Below, in pieces: positions 44,383 through 53,779 of a stretch of DNA of 64,000 nt. The notes below the pieces were generated by a model. It worked only from the letters and a program-made list of their open reading frames with translations, ran no database searches and had not been told where the DNA came from. The DNA lies in assembly GCA_964586655.1 (NCBI GenBank), contig CAZPGY010000007.1:1-64000 (forward strand). The letters are read 5' to 3'. This DNA is from JAJYSO01 sp964586655. GTDB lineage: Bacteria; Bacteroidota; Bacteroidia; Flavobacteriales; Flavobacteriaceae. Within the stretch, counting starts at the first letter, position 1. Each line of letters begins with the position of its first letter. Made by a program: the position numbers and the translations under genes.

Positions 44383-46485
44383 ATGGATATAGAGGATAAA
44401 TATATCAATCGAGAGATAAGCTGGCTCCAATTTAACGGGCGTGTTTTGCAAGAAGCAGCTGATGATACAGTGCCTTTGGTGGAGCGTTTACGCTTTTTGG
44501 GTATTTTCTCCAATAACCTCGACGAGTTTTTTAGGGTTCGTTACGCCACGGTGAGGCGTATTGCGCAATCTGGTGACTCCGGATTTAAAGCATTGGGCGG
44601 ATTTGATGCCGGTAAGCTGATGAAACAGATTACCAATATCACCATCAAATTACAGGACAAAAGTTTGGACATCCTCAGTGCCATTCAGGAAGATTTAAAA
44701 GATCATGATATATTTATTGTCAACGAAAAGGAGGTGACGCCGGAACAAGGGAAATTTTTGAAGGATTATTTCTTCCAAAAAGTGAGTCCGGCGCTGGTTA
44801 CCCTTGTTCTTAATGACCTTGAGGATCCTCCGCGACTAAAGGACGGATCGGCTTATTTGGCGGTAAAAATGATTTTAAAAAAAGAGGGAGCCGCAAAGAA
44901 GACTCCCAATCGATATATCTTGATAGAAATCCCGAGGATTATTGATCGATTTATTGAGTTGCCGGGCAAAGACGGGAAAAAATATATCATCTTGCTCGAT
45001 GATTTGATTCGGTATAATTTAAAAAGTTTCTTCAGTATTTTTGAATATGAAAGCCTTTCAGCCCACATGATAAAAATCACTCGGGATGCGGAATTGGATT
45101 TGGAAAGCGATATGGACAAAAGTTATATCGATAAGTTGAAATCCAGCGTTAAAGAGCGTACCGAAGGAGAACCGGTACGTTTTGTTTATGACGACAGCAT
45201 CGAGGAAGATACCTTGCGTTTTTTATTGTCAACCCTGCAAATTGAAGCTACAGACAGCTTGATTCCGGGCGGGCGCTATCACAATAGGCGCAATTATATG
45301 AATTTTCCTCATCTGGGAGATAAGGCCTTGCTTTATCCCGCTATGGAACCGCTGCCGGTAAAAGGCATGACCATAGAAGGGAGCATTATACAACGTATTG
45401 ATCAGCGCGATTATTTGCAATATGTCCCTTATCACACATTTTCTTATACGGTTCGTTTTTTACGGGAAACAGCCATAGACCCTCAGGTGAAATCCATTAA
45501 AATCACCATTTATCGGTTGGCCGAATTTTCACACATTGCCAGTTCCCTAATCAATGCGGTTAAAAATGGGAAAAAAGTTACTGCCGCTATCGAATTGCGA
45601 GCACGTTTTGATGAATCCAACAATATCCAGTATGCAGAAAAACTCCAAAGGGAAGGAATAAACGTTATTTTTGGCGTTCGCGGTTTGAAAGTTCACAACA
45701 AAACCTGTGTAATTGAACGTATTGAAAATGGTCAAAATAAACGTTATGGCTTTATAAGTACGGGCAATTTTAATGAAAAAACCGCAAAGCAATATACTGA
45801 TTATACGTTGTTTACCGCCAATCAGGAAATTTTGGAAGATATAGATAAAATTTTCGATTTTTATCAAACCAATTATAAAGTCAATCGCTATAAGCACCTT
45901 ATTGTGTCTCCTCATTATTCCAGAAATCGTTTTGAGGAGATGATTGACCGCGAGATTGCCTATGCAAAGCAGGGGAAATCAGCCGGTATACGTCTTAAAT
46001 TTAATAGTTTGTCAGACTATGGAATGATTGATAAGCTGTATGAAGCCAGTCAGGCCGGTGTGAAGATAAAGCTAATTGTTCGTGGAATTTGCTCTCTGCG
46101 TCCCGGAATCCCCGGATTGAGTGAGAATATTGAAGCCATTAGCATTGTAGATCGTTATTTAGAACACCCTCGATTGTTGATTTTTGAAAATGGTGGTCAG
46201 CGTGAGGTGTTCATTTCTTCTGCCGATTGGATGACTCGTAATTTGGATTATCGCGTAGAAGTCACTTGCCCTATTTATCAAAAAGACATTCGAGAAGAAT
46301 TGGTCGATACTTTCGAAATTTGTTGGCAAGACAATGTAAAGGCCCGTGATTTTTCGGCCAAAGAGAAAAATGCCTATCGCCAAAATGACAAGCCTAAACT
46401 GCGAAGTCAGTTTGCTACCTATGATTATTATTTGAGAAAACTGGGGCGCACCGAAACTTTAAAAACCGCAAATCATGAAAATTAG
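44383..46485 (+). CDS. ppk1: Polyphosphate kinase 1
   Basis: Makes inorganic polyphosphate from ATP. 700 residues with N-terminal, head and two phospholipase-D-like C-terminal domains. Seen: INREISWLQFN opening, SNNLDEFFRVR, the phospho-histidine in GLKVHNKTCVIER, and ISSADWMTRNLDYRVEV near the end. It overlaps the downstream exopolyphosphatase gene by 11 bp, so synthesis and breakdown are translationally coupled. Confidence 0.94.
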   Translation: MDIEDKYINREISWLQFNGRVLQEAADDTVPLVERLRFLGIFSNNLDEFFRVRYATVRRIAQSGDSGFKALGGFDAGKLMKQITNITIKLQDKSLDILSAIQEDLKDHDIFIVNEKEVTPEQGKFLKDYFFQKVSPALVTLVLNDLEDPPRLKDGSAYLAVKMILKKEGAAKKTPNRYILIEIPRIIDRFIELPGKDGKKYIILLDDLIRYNLKSFFSIFEYESLSAHMIKITRDAELDLESDMDKSYIDKLKSSVKERTEGEPVRFVYDDSIEEDTLRFLLSTLQIEATDSLIPGGRYHNRRNYMNFPHLGDKALLYPAMEPLPVKGMTIEGSIIQRIDQRDYLQYVPYHTFSYTVRFLRETAIDPQVKSIKITIYRLAEFSHIASSLINAVKNGKKVTAAIELRARFDESNNIQYAEKLQREGINVIFGVRGLKVHNKTCVIERIENGQNKRYGFISTGNFNEKTAKQYTDYTLFTANQEILEDIDKIFDFYQTNYKVNRYKHLIVSPHYSRNRFEEMIDREIAYAKQGKSAGIRLKFNSLSDYGMIDKLYEASQAGVKIKLIVRGICSLRPGIPGLSENIEAISIVDRYLEHPRLLIFENGGQREVFISSADWMTRNLDYRVEVTCPIYQKDIREELVDTFEICWQDNVKARDFSAKEKNAYRQNDKPKLRSQFATYDYYLRKLGRTETLKTANHEN

Positions 46486-47383
46486 AAAATTTGCTGCCAT
46501 TGATATTGGCTCCAACGCGGTTCGTTTATTGATTAAACGAATTATAGAAGATGAAAATGTTCCCCCGCACTTTAAAAAGGAAACCCTGGTGCGAATTCCC
46601 ATCCGATTGGGGGCCGAAGTGTTTACCCATGGACTGATTTCTCCGGAGCATATGAAACGTATGCAGGACACTATGCAAGTTTTTAAATCGGTAATGGAGC
46701 TTCATCAAGTCGATCGTTATAAAGCTTGCGGGACTTCTGCCATGCGGGAAGCCAAAAATGCACAAGCGCTGGTAGATTTGGTGGCACAACAAACCGGGAT
46801 TCCTATCGAGGTTATCGATGGAAATCACGAAGCAGTCTATATTGCTACCACCGATTTGCACAAGTTTATCAAGCCTGATAAAACCTATATTTATGTGGAT
46901 GTAGGCGGTGGAAGTACTGAGTTTACAATATATGCTAAGGGACGGGCATTGGTGTCCCAATCGTTTGATTTAGGAACAATTCGGTTGTTAAACAAGGTGG
47001 TTCATGAGAAGGAATGGGAAGCGGCAGAGGCCTGGGTTCGAAAACATACCGCTCCTTACAAAGAAGTGAAAATGATTGGCTCCGGTGGAAATATCAATTA
47101 CATTAAAAAAACGAGTGGCAAGAAACGAAAAAAGCCTTTAAAACTCGATTACCTGACGGCTTATTATCACCGGTTGATCGCTATGTCTTTTGAAGAACGC
47201 GTGGTGCAATTGCGGATGAATCTCGATCGTGCGGATGTTATTATACCGGCTACAAAAATATTTTTGTTGGCTATGAAATGGAGTGGAGCCGAAAAAATAT
47301 ATGTTCCTAAAATAGGACTGGCCGATGGAATCATCAATTATATGTATAATCAAGAAAAAGAACGGGAAGCCCAAAAGTATTGA
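46475..47383 (+). CDS. ppx: Exopolyphosphatase / Ppx-GppA family phosphatase
   Basis: 302 residues of the actin-like ASKHA fold: phosphate loop IDIGSNAVRLLI at the N-terminus, EAVYIATTDLHKF, the second phosphate motif YVDVGGGSTEFTIY and GSGGNINYIKK. This short form lacks the C-terminal HD domain of enterobacterial Ppx, as is normal in Bacteroidota. It overlaps ppk1 by 11 bp. It may act on polyphosphate or on (p)ppGpp; sequence alone does not decide. Confidence 0.9.
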   Translation: MKIRKFAAIDIGSNAVRLLIKRIIEDENVPPHFKKETLVRIPIRLGAEVFTHGLISPEHMKRMQDTMQVFKSVMELHQVDRYKACGTSAMREAKNAQALVDLVAQQTGIPIEVIDGNHEAVYIATTDLHKFIKPDKTYIYVDVGGGSTEFTIYAKGRALVSQSFDLGTIRLLNKVVHEKEWEAAEAWVRKHTAPYKEVKMIGSGGNINYIKKTSGKKRKKPLKLDYLTAYYHRLIAMSFEERVVQLRMNLDRADVIIPATKIFLLAMKWSGAEKIYVPKIGLADGIINYMYNQEKEREAQKY

Positions 47384-47415
47384 ACTTCCCCAAAGGATTC
47401 TTTCTGTAGAAAAAA

Positions 47416-48243
47416 CTATTCAAAAGGGTTTTTGACTTTCTCTTTCTGTTGTGGTTTTTCAGGTTTGGCTTCCATCTCTTCCGGGATCTTTACGTGAGAC
47501 CAGTTTTCTCCTGTTTTGATACGATGAATCTGCATATCAGAAACCCCAAATTTTCTGGCAATCTTTCGTAAAGTCCATCCGCGATTGAGCAATTTTTTAA
47601 TGTGAATAACCTGCGTGGAATTCAATTTATGACCTTGGGTGCGGGTGCGGTATTTTTGTTTGTATTTGCGTTCCTTCTTTTCTGCAATTACCGCCGGACT
47701 TTTTCGAATGTGTTTTTGGTGTTCCTCTCGAGTCATCCATTTTAAATTCTCCACACTGTTGTTGAGCTTGTCATAGTCTAAATGTGCTAAAATAGTTTCA
47801 TCAGGCTTGGGCTTGGGCATAAAATATTTGGCCACCAATTGATGAAAGAGAATGGCCTTGTTGACCGTTCGTTTTTTGAGCCGCTTTTCTCGTAGTTTTC
47901 GGAGTTTTTCTTCGCGTTTTTTGATGCTGGTGGTTACCCGATCGATTTTAAATTTGGGTTTCTTCTTGCGTTTAAACTCACGCCGTTTGGTATATAAACG
48001 AGAAATATCAGATTTTAACAGATTGATCTCTCCTTCGTTTTCTTTCGTCTCAGGTTTAAACAATTTGAGTTTAAGGATTTTATACCCTTCTATTCGGGAG
48101 CCTTTTAAAATGTTTCCATGGGAGACTTTGTTAAACGAGCGCACCCGCCCCCAGTTTGATACTTCATACCTCGTGGACTTGACATATTTTTTGTCGAAAA
48201 CCACAGGTTTCCAGATTTCTTTTATAGGTTTTTTCTTTTTCAT
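47416..48243 (-). CDS. NUMOD4/HNH homing-endonuclease-like protein with HTH
   Basis: 275 residues. N-terminal NUMOD4 motif (about 8-60, EIWKPVV and YEVSNWGRVRSF), a highly basic coiled segment (80-128), an HNH_3 nuclease core (132-180: FHQLVAKYFMPKPKP, AHLDYDKLNNSVENLKWM, HQKH) and a recombinase-like helix-turn-helix (205-245). The HNH histidines and asparagines appear intact. It is neither inside an intron nor next to a phage, and converges on ppx. It may be a domesticated nuclease; inference. Lys-rich composition differs from its neighbours. Confidence 0.75.
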   Translation of the reverse strand: MKKKKPIKEIWKPVVFDKKYVKSTRYEVSNWGRVRSFNKVSHGNILKGSRIEGYKILKLKLFKPETKENEGEINLLKSDISRLYTKRREFKRKKKPKFKIDRVTTSIKKREEKLRKLREKRLKKRTVNKAILFHQLVAKYFMPKPKPDETILAHLDYDKLNNSVENLKWMTREEHQKHIRKSPAVIAEKKERKYKQKYRTRTQGHKLNSTQVIHIKKLLNRGWTLRKIARKFGVSDMQIHRIKTGENWSHVKIPEEMEAKPEKPQQKEKVKNPFE

Positions 48244-48924
48244 AGGGTATAAAAATAGTAAAAATTTGGGATAGAAACCAAGTAAATAAAAAGAGGTCGT
48301 CTTGCAGCTTGGCGATAGTGGCGGATTTCAAGGCACGAACCTTCAATTTAACACTACCGTGAGCAAAAGCCATTGCTGTAATCCGTATGTTCTTTTTTAT
48401 ATTCTGAACGCTCTATTTTCATAAGTGTTTCAAGCGTTAGTTTTAAAACGGTATTCAATCCTTCTTCTTTTTCTAGCAGACTTTCAAAAATTTCGTTAAT
48501 TTGGGGTTGTGTAAAACGCATATTTCTTGATTTTTTGTGATAATTAAATCAAAGATAATCATTGTGCGTTTTACACACTTTTTAGGGACAGTATCGAACG
48601 AGGGCCTCCGAAAGAATATTTACCGGAAACTGAAAAATCCTGTTGCTTAAAGCAATGGGTAAGGGTTCTTATGTTCATAAATGCAGAAAACACTAAAATA
48701 TGAGGTAAAAACAGGTCTAAGACCATTTCTAAATTAAAAAGCAGGGTAAATCCTGCTCCCAATACCCAAAGTCCCTTATCGATAACTCCATAACAGCACG
48801 GTAGAGCCCGTGCTGAGCTTGCCGAAGTGTCCAACAGGGCGTTTCATTGTTGGCTCTGCGAGCCCAACGAAACGATAGTTGTTGCAAGAAGGCTTTCATC
48901 CGAGTTTCTGTGTGAATTTGGCAA
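48244..48924. other. Decayed region with transposase relic and hairpins
   Basis: Contains the IS256-type relic at 48354-48521 and two hairpins: CAGCACGG/CCGTGCTG (48794-48815) and an imperfect CGTTTC..GGCTC / GAGCCC..GAAACG pair (48840-48874). A minus-strand open frame of 87 codons (48571-48834) has no recognisable family and is not called. Confidence 0.5.
48354..48521 (-). pseudogene. N-terminal fragment of an IS256-family transposase
   Basis: 55 codons from ATG 48521 to a stop at 48354. The peptide (MRFTQPQINEIFESL, EGLNTVLKLTLETLMK, ERSEYKKEH, YSNGF) resembles the first 55 residues of Bacteroidota IS256/mutator transposases, and then breaks off. The conserved body with the DDE residues is absent. 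Remnant of an old insertion; no terminal repeats found. Confidence 0.5.
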
Positions 48925-49242
48925 TTATTTATTTCGTTTTATTTTGATTGGATTTTGTCTTGTGTCAAAAACATCAATAATTTCCACTCTTTCTCTTTTA
49001 CGATTTAACCAATAAATTATTTTGTAGTTTGTGCTCACAATATATCGGAAGTTTTCAGGTCTTTCTTTTAAATTTTCTTCTTTCGCTCCGATTTCCGGAA
49101 AGTTTTTTAAAATATGCGTATCAGATACTATTTGAGTGGTTAATTTACGAGCGAGTTTTAGATTAAGCTTTTGGTGGTAATATGCGAAAATTTTATTCAA
49201 TTCTCCTTTGGCGAAGTCTGTCCAATAAATCTCTATTTCCAT
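48925..49242 (-). CDS. ParE/RelE-family toxin
   Basis: 105 residues of the RelE/ParE fold: IYWTDFAKGELNKIFAYY helical hairpin, ARKLTTQIVSDTHILKNFPEIGAKEE, YRIVS-type strands (FRYIVSTNYKIIYWL) and a basic C-terminus (FDTRQNPIKIKRN). The R and F residues near the end fit the ParE-like gyrase inhibitor or RelE-like group; the target is unknown. It overlaps the upstream antitoxin gene by 10 bp, the usual operon order of antitoxin then toxin. Confidence 0.85.
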   Translation of the reverse strand: MEIEIYWTDFAKGELNKIFAYYHQKLNLKLARKLTTQIVSDTHILKNFPEIGAKEENLKERPENFRYIVSTNYKIIYWLNRKRERVEIIDVFDTRQNPIKIKRNK

Positions 49243-49472
49243 TCCTGAATTTCAGCGATTAAATCGTTTGATTTGGTTAGCCTTCCATTTTTGGAGTCTT
49301 CCATAGACTTATCGATTCGCTTATTTAATTCTTCCACACTCATTGGTTGGAATTCATTCTCTAAATCCTTTTTTGTCGAGCGAAGTAGTTTCTCCATTAA
49401 GGTCAACAATTCTTCATTTTGCATTTTTAAAAAATCTCGAACAAATTCTATTTTTCTTGTTTGAATATCCAT
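49233..49472 (-). CDS. Cognate antitoxin of the ParE/RelE pair
   Basis: 79 residues from ATG 49472 (a TTG 9 bp upstream is less likely). Entirely helical and charged: MDIQTRKIEFVRDFLKMQNEEL then EELNKRIDKSMEDSKNGRL, a composition common in Bacteroidota antitoxins partnered with ParE toxins. No clear DNA-binding fold. The TAACTTTG box at 49500 to 49493 would drive the pair. Overlaps the toxin gene by 10 bp. Confidence 0.8.
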   Translation of the reverse strand: MDIQTRKIEFVRDFLKMQNEELLTLMEKLLRSTKKDLENEFQPMSVEELNKRIDKSMEDSKNGRLTKSNDLIAEIQEWK

Positions 49473-49492
49473 AATCGCCAAATTTTATACTT

Positions 49493-49500
49493 CAAAGTTA
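49493..49500 (-). promoter_or_regulatory. Putative -7 promoter box of the toxin-antitoxin operon
   Basis: Minus strand TAACTTTG (TAnnTTTG), 20 nt before ATG 49472. Confidence 0.45.
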
Positions 49501-49703
49501 ATGAAAAATTCGGATAAGAGGTTTGTGATTTGATTTAAAAAATTTCGTTCAAAGCTTTCTTGCAACGTGAATATTGATGTGTAAATTGATAATTAGCCGA
49601 GGCGGTTTTTGGTATAATATGTCATTACGGTATAATACCAAGTTTTACTAAGTCAAAAATCATTTTTCTTTGATGGCAGCGGAAGTTGTGAGCTGATGAA
49701 GGG

Positions 49704-50699
49704 CTAATGCCCCTTGATCCGCTCCCAAAGTTGGTGGAGTAATTTCTTTGCTTCATCACTGCCTTTTGGGCGCTCCGTTAATACGACTTCTCCGTTCTTT
49801 TTCTCGATCTTGTAGCTAAATACAAAATTAGTCGCTCCGGGTTGGATGCTCAAGGTGCCATAACGCAAATCATTGAAGTACAAGTTGCCATCTTGTTTGG
49901 AAAGGAGGTACCAATGCTCGGAAATACTAATCATCCGTTGGATTTTATCATTTCCTTTCAAATCCCCAAGGAGATCGTGGTTTTTAGGATATCTTGAAAA
50001 TTGAATGGGAGTTGAGTCAAATAGGGAATAGTAGCCAATAAAGTAAGCTGTTTCGGTTTTCACATTGGCCGACCACAAAATTGAATTCAGCGGTGTAGGC
50101 TTGGTTTCCAATGCTGCGTATTCAATCCCTTGATTTTGTAAAGCTTCCTTAAATTCAAAGTAAACAACTCCTTTTATAATAAGGGTGAAAACCAAATAGG
50201 CACTGCTGAGGAGTAATCCCCAACGATTGTACTTTCTTCTTTTGGGCGCAGTTCTTTTTTGACGCATGGCCAATATCAATCCGATTAATAGGGGCAGCGT
50301 GTAAAGTGGATCGATAACAAAAATGTTTTTAAAAGCCACGGTGTACTCCAAAGGCCAAAACAATTGGGTTCCCCATGAAGTATGGGCGTCCAAAAGCGAA
50401 TGGGTAAACAAGCCTAAAAAGAACAACCAGGTCCATTCTTTCCAAGTAGCCTTTTTTTCGTAAAGGGAAACAAGTCTGCCCAAAAGCGGGGCAAGTACGA
50501 CAGCAAATAGGATGGAGTGGGTAATGCCGCGGTGGATTTCCAAGGCAGTAACCAGATCGGTGAATTGACCAGCGAGCACATCCAAATCGGGGATGGTGCC
50601 GGCTATGGCACCGTAAAGCATGGCTTTATTGCCTATTTTCTTGCCCAATGCTGCTTCTCCCACGGCCGCTCCTAAGGCGATTTGCGTCAATGAATCCAT
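49704..50699 (-). CDS. YdjM-like membrane metal-dependent hydrolase (DUF457)
   Basis: 331 residues. The opening MDSLTQIALGAAVGEAALG, GTIPDLDVLAG, the EIHRGITHSILF segment and FTHSLLDAHTSWGTQLFWPL carry the conserved His/Asp residues of the LexA-regulated YdjM/DUF457 family. Four or five TM helices in the N-terminal 190 residues, then a soluble C-terminal domain. The function of the family is poorly known. No SOS box recognised upstream. Preceded by a 315-bp gene-free space. Confidence 0.85.
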   Translation of the reverse strand: MDSLTQIALGAAVGEAALGKKIGNKAMLYGAIAGTIPDLDVLAGQFTDLVTALEIHRGITHSILFAVVLAPLLGRLVSLYEKKATWKEWTWLFFLGLFTHSLLDAHTSWGTQLFWPLEYTVAFKNIFVIDPLYTLPLLIGLILAMRQKRTAPKRRKYNRWGLLLSSAYLVFTLIIKGVVYFEFKEALQNQGIEYAALETKPTPLNSILWSANVKTETAYFIGYYSLFDSTPIQFSRYPKNHDLLGDLKGNDKIQRMISISEHWYLLSKQDGNLYFNDLRYGTLSIQPGATNFVFSYKIEKKNGEVVLTERPKGSDEAKKLLHQLWERIKGH

Positions 50700-51014
50700 G
50701 GCTCAAAAGTACATAAAACTTTTGCATTGAAAATTTCATGAAAGCACAATGAAAAAAAGGTCAAACTCTCCCGAAGCGAACTTAGGTTTTTACAGGGGAA
50801 AGATAGGATGATGCCGGGGAATTATGCTTGCTTTCCTCGATTTCGATTCCGCCTTAATGACAGCTTTGTACCTGTCGACATCATTCTTTAGCATTCCTTT
50901 TTTTGAGACGGATATTTTTTCCTTTTTCACATCTATAGGCGATGAAGTTGGTGAAAATTCCAACTTAGCCTGTGATCAGAATTTTAGGGACGTGGTATAA
51001 ACGGTATTGGGTTA
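50700..51014. other. Gene-free stretch
   Basis: 315 bp between the YdjM-like gene and the acyl-CoA synthetase, with no supported gene, hairpin or promoter box. Confidence 0.4.
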
Positions 51015-52712
51015 TCAGTATTTCTCGTGATAAAACTCACGTTCGCAAGCCCTCTCTTTTTCCTTATTTATTTTCTCTTGTGCCCGCAATTCTACACGTC
51101 TAATTTTTCCGGAACTCGTTTTGGGTAAATCATCAACATATTCAATAATACGCGGAATCTTATACTTTGCCAAATGGCGTTCAGCATGGCGAAACAGCTC
51201 TTTTGCTAAAGTTTCAGAAGGGTGAGCTGATTTCACCAAAACGACAAAGGCTTTCACGGCATTATGACGCAGTTTATGCGGACTGGCCACTACGGCAACT
51301 TCTTGTACTTTATCGTGCTCCAGCAACACACTCTCTACCTCAAAAGGACCAATTCTAAAGTCAGAGGCTTTGATTACATCGTCATCGCGCCCGACGAACC
51401 ACAGATAGCCGTCTTCATCGCGATAAGCTTTATCGCCGGTGTAATACAGCTCGTGTTTAAATACTTTTTGCTCGCGTTCTTTATCGTGAAGATAGGTTTT
51501 AAAGATTCCGTTTCCGGTGCCTGCCTTTTCACGTACACAGATGTTGCCTTCCTCCGTTGGGCCGAGTTCCTTGCCGTCTTCATCTGCAATGACGACATCA
51601 TACAGAAAGGTCGGTTTTCCCATCGCGCCAAATTTCACCTTCTCGCCCGGTAGGTTACACACCATTGCGGTAGATTCTGTCTGGCCATATCCATCGCGAA
51701 TCGTCACGCCGGTTCCTTCTTTCCAGACTTGAATAATTTCGGGATTTAACGGCTCTCCGGCGGCCACACACTGGCGCAAACTGAATTTATAAGGGGCCAA
51801 ATCTTCCTGTATCAAGGTGCGCAAAGCGGTTGGAGGTGCGCAAAAAGTGGTCACCCCGAGATCTTGTATGTTCTGTAATTGCTCTTTAGCATTAAATCGA
51901 TCGGTGTGATAGCCCAAGATGGTGGCGCCCATATTCCACGGCGCAAAAAAGCTACTCCAGAAGAATTTAGCCCAGCCGGGTTGTGAAATGTTGTAATGCA
52001 AATCGCCTTTTTTCAAGCCTACCCAAGAAGCGGTGGTCAAATGCCCTACCGGATAAGTGAAATGTGTGTGCACTACCACTTTAGGACGACCAGTAGTACC
52101 GGAGGTGAAGAAGTAAAACAAATCGTCATCTGCATTGGTATCAGCTGGTTCTGCTTCGGTTGATTCGGCAAAGGTTTCTTCTACATTAATCCAGCCTTCG
52201 CGTTCACCACCGACAATAAGCTTTAGTTTTAACGATTGATCGAGCTCACTTTCTACAGCATCAATTTTTTCAGCATTGGCAGCATCAGCAATGGCGACTT
52301 CAGGAAAAATAGATTTAAATCGAAACTTCATTCCACGTGTCTTCATTGTTGTCGCCGTTGGTGACACCACAATACCGCCTTTAATACACCCGAGATAAGC
52401 AATCCAGTTAATCGGTAATAAGGGCAGTTGAGCAAATAATTTATCGCCTTTCTCAATGCCGTGTTTTCTCAAAAAATTCAGAAATTGATTGGCTTTTTTA
52501 TTCAAGTCTGAAAAGCTGTAGTCATGGCGTTCAGCGTTGTAAATCCAGATAAGTGCTTTTCCATCAGGGTCGGCTTTGCAGTTTAGGGGCTCAAAAATAT
52601 CGGTCATCCAATTAAACTTCTCTGGTTTTTCAGCTTTCAGTGTTTTTAATTCAGCATAATCGTCCTGTTCGGCCAGTTGGCGAACGCGTTTGAATAATTC
52701 TAATATTGTCAT
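51015..52712 (-). CDS. Acyl-CoA synthetase, AMP-binding (medium-chain/benzoate type)
   Basis: 565 residues of the ANL superfamily: activates a carboxylate with ATP and CoA. Motifs: FFTSGTTGRPKVV (P-loop), DGYGQTES, YTGDKAYRDEDGYLWFVGRDDDVIK and PKTSSGKIRRVEL with the catalytic lysine. Similarity is closest to medium-chain acyl-CoA synthetases and acetyl-CoA synthetase-like enzymes; the fatty or aromatic acid used is not determined. It is 3.7 kb from the PaaK-type operon and in the same direction, but with other genes between, so a link is speculative. Confidence 0.85.
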   Translation of the reverse strand: MTILELFKRVRQLAEQDDYAELKTLKAEKPEKFNWMTDIFEPLNCKADPDGKALIWIYNAERHDYSFSDLNKKANQFLNFLRKHGIEKGDKLFAQLPLLPINWIAYLGCIKGGIVVSPTATTMKTRGMKFRFKSIFPEVAIADAANAEKIDAVESELDQSLKLKLIVGGEREGWINVEETFAESTEAEPADTNADDDLFYFFTSGTTGRPKVVVHTHFTYPVGHLTTASWVGLKKGDLHYNISQPGWAKFFWSSFFAPWNMGATILGYHTDRFNAKEQLQNIQDLGVTTFCAPPTALRTLIQEDLAPYKFSLRQCVAAGEPLNPEIIQVWKEGTGVTIRDGYGQTESTAMVCNLPGEKVKFGAMGKPTFLYDVVIADEDGKELGPTEEGNICVREKAGTGNGIFKTYLHDKEREQKVFKHELYYTGDKAYRDEDGYLWFVGRDDDVIKASDFRIGPFEVESVLLEHDKVQEVAVVASPHKLRHNAVKAFVVLVKSAHPSETLAKELFRHAERHLAKYKIPRIIEYVDDLPKTSSGKIRRVELRAQEKINKEKERACEREFYHEKY

Positions 52713-52999
52713 GTCGGAGAATAAGTTTTCATAAAAGTAAAAAAAATATTTTATTTTCTCTGTGGTCTCATCGCTAAATTCATTGCTAATGTCGCTTTAC
52801 TAACGGCGTCTAATATTGATAATTCAAGATTTAATTTGCTATGCATCAGTTTACAAATGGGCGGATTCAAATTCGAATGGATTCCCAGATTTTTTTTTCG
52901 TTCAATGGGAGTCATAGAACAAGAGCACCTAAACTTTTTCGTTCTCAAAAGAAGTTTGCACTAAACAAAAGTAAACTTATGCTAAATGCACAACAGGTA

Positions 53000-53769
53000 T
53001 TAAATATTAAGAGAAAAATCTTCACCTAATATAAAATTAAGAACAAACAAGTCTATCAATATGCCTATGATGAGGATTATTAAAATGCAGAATGTCAAGC
53101 CTAGCAAATATGCAAATATCACTTTTAGGTAAGTCCATATTTTAGTGCCAAGAAATTGAGCCGTTGCCCATACCATATAAACAAGGAATAAAGAGTAGCT
53201 TACTATTGTTGTCCATTTTGGAAAATTATATTGCTCTGTCAAAGTAATAAAAAATGATAAAAGCGTCCATACACCCGTCACATAGCAAACCAAGCTCAAG
53301 ATTTCAAAAAAGTTGTAATGCTGTTTTTTAAAAAACCAATAGAGTAAAATCGATTCAAACGCCCCGATAATTAAAGAAAAAATAGCAAGGTGAGATTGTA
53401 ACCAGGCCATGATTGAAGGAACAAAGGATTCATAATTTTCAGCACCGGGATAATTGATTGAAACATTTTTAGGCTCAAAAGCGAAAAAAGAAGAGAGTAT
53501 GGAATAAAACAAAACCGTCAAAAAGAGGAAAGTGATGGGGTTCATCAATTTGGAGCGGTCTTCGGAAATATATTCTCGGATGCTTTTTCCGGGAGTTATC
53601 AAAACAGCTTTTACGGTGTAGAATGCTTCCCAACCCCAAAAAAATACCCCGGCAAGCACATTCCTAAAAAAATGGACATCTATCTGTTCTACTTTTACGG
53701 GAGTACCACAATTGGAACAACGGTTTTTCGTCACTTCCTCGTTACATTTTTTGCAGGTTTTTTATCCAT
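53000..53769 (-). CDS. DUF3667 zinc-ribbon membrane protein with probable 1-bp frameshift
   Basis: The frame after GTG 53734 starts in the middle of a zinc ribbon (RCSNCG). Upstream in the same frame is CKKCNEEVTKN, giving a CxxC pair, but its natural start ATG GAT AAA AAA (53769) is one base out of register: an A-tract of 6 A in the coding strand should be 7. Repairing it yields a complete two-CxxC ribbon, MDKKTCKKCNEEV, as in the DUF3667 paralogue at 54728. The rest has five TM helices. The true gene is 53000-53769. The ATG is 10 bp after the upstream gene. Function unknown. Confidence 0.75.
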
Positions 53770-53779
53770 CGTATTATAT

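Noticed and set aside
48571..48834. 87-codon minus-strand open frame between the transposase relic and the toxin gene
   Set aside because: No recognisable family, runs across two hairpins, no promoter box; probably chance or decayed sequence.
49606..49640. Possible fragment of the 130-bp repeat (GTCATTACGGTATA)
   Set aside because: Only about 14-15 bp agree with the element's end, which may be chance.
52751..52948. 65-codon minus-strand open frame upstream of the acyl-CoA synthetase
   Set aside because: Could be a small gene, but no family, promoter box or terminator supports it.
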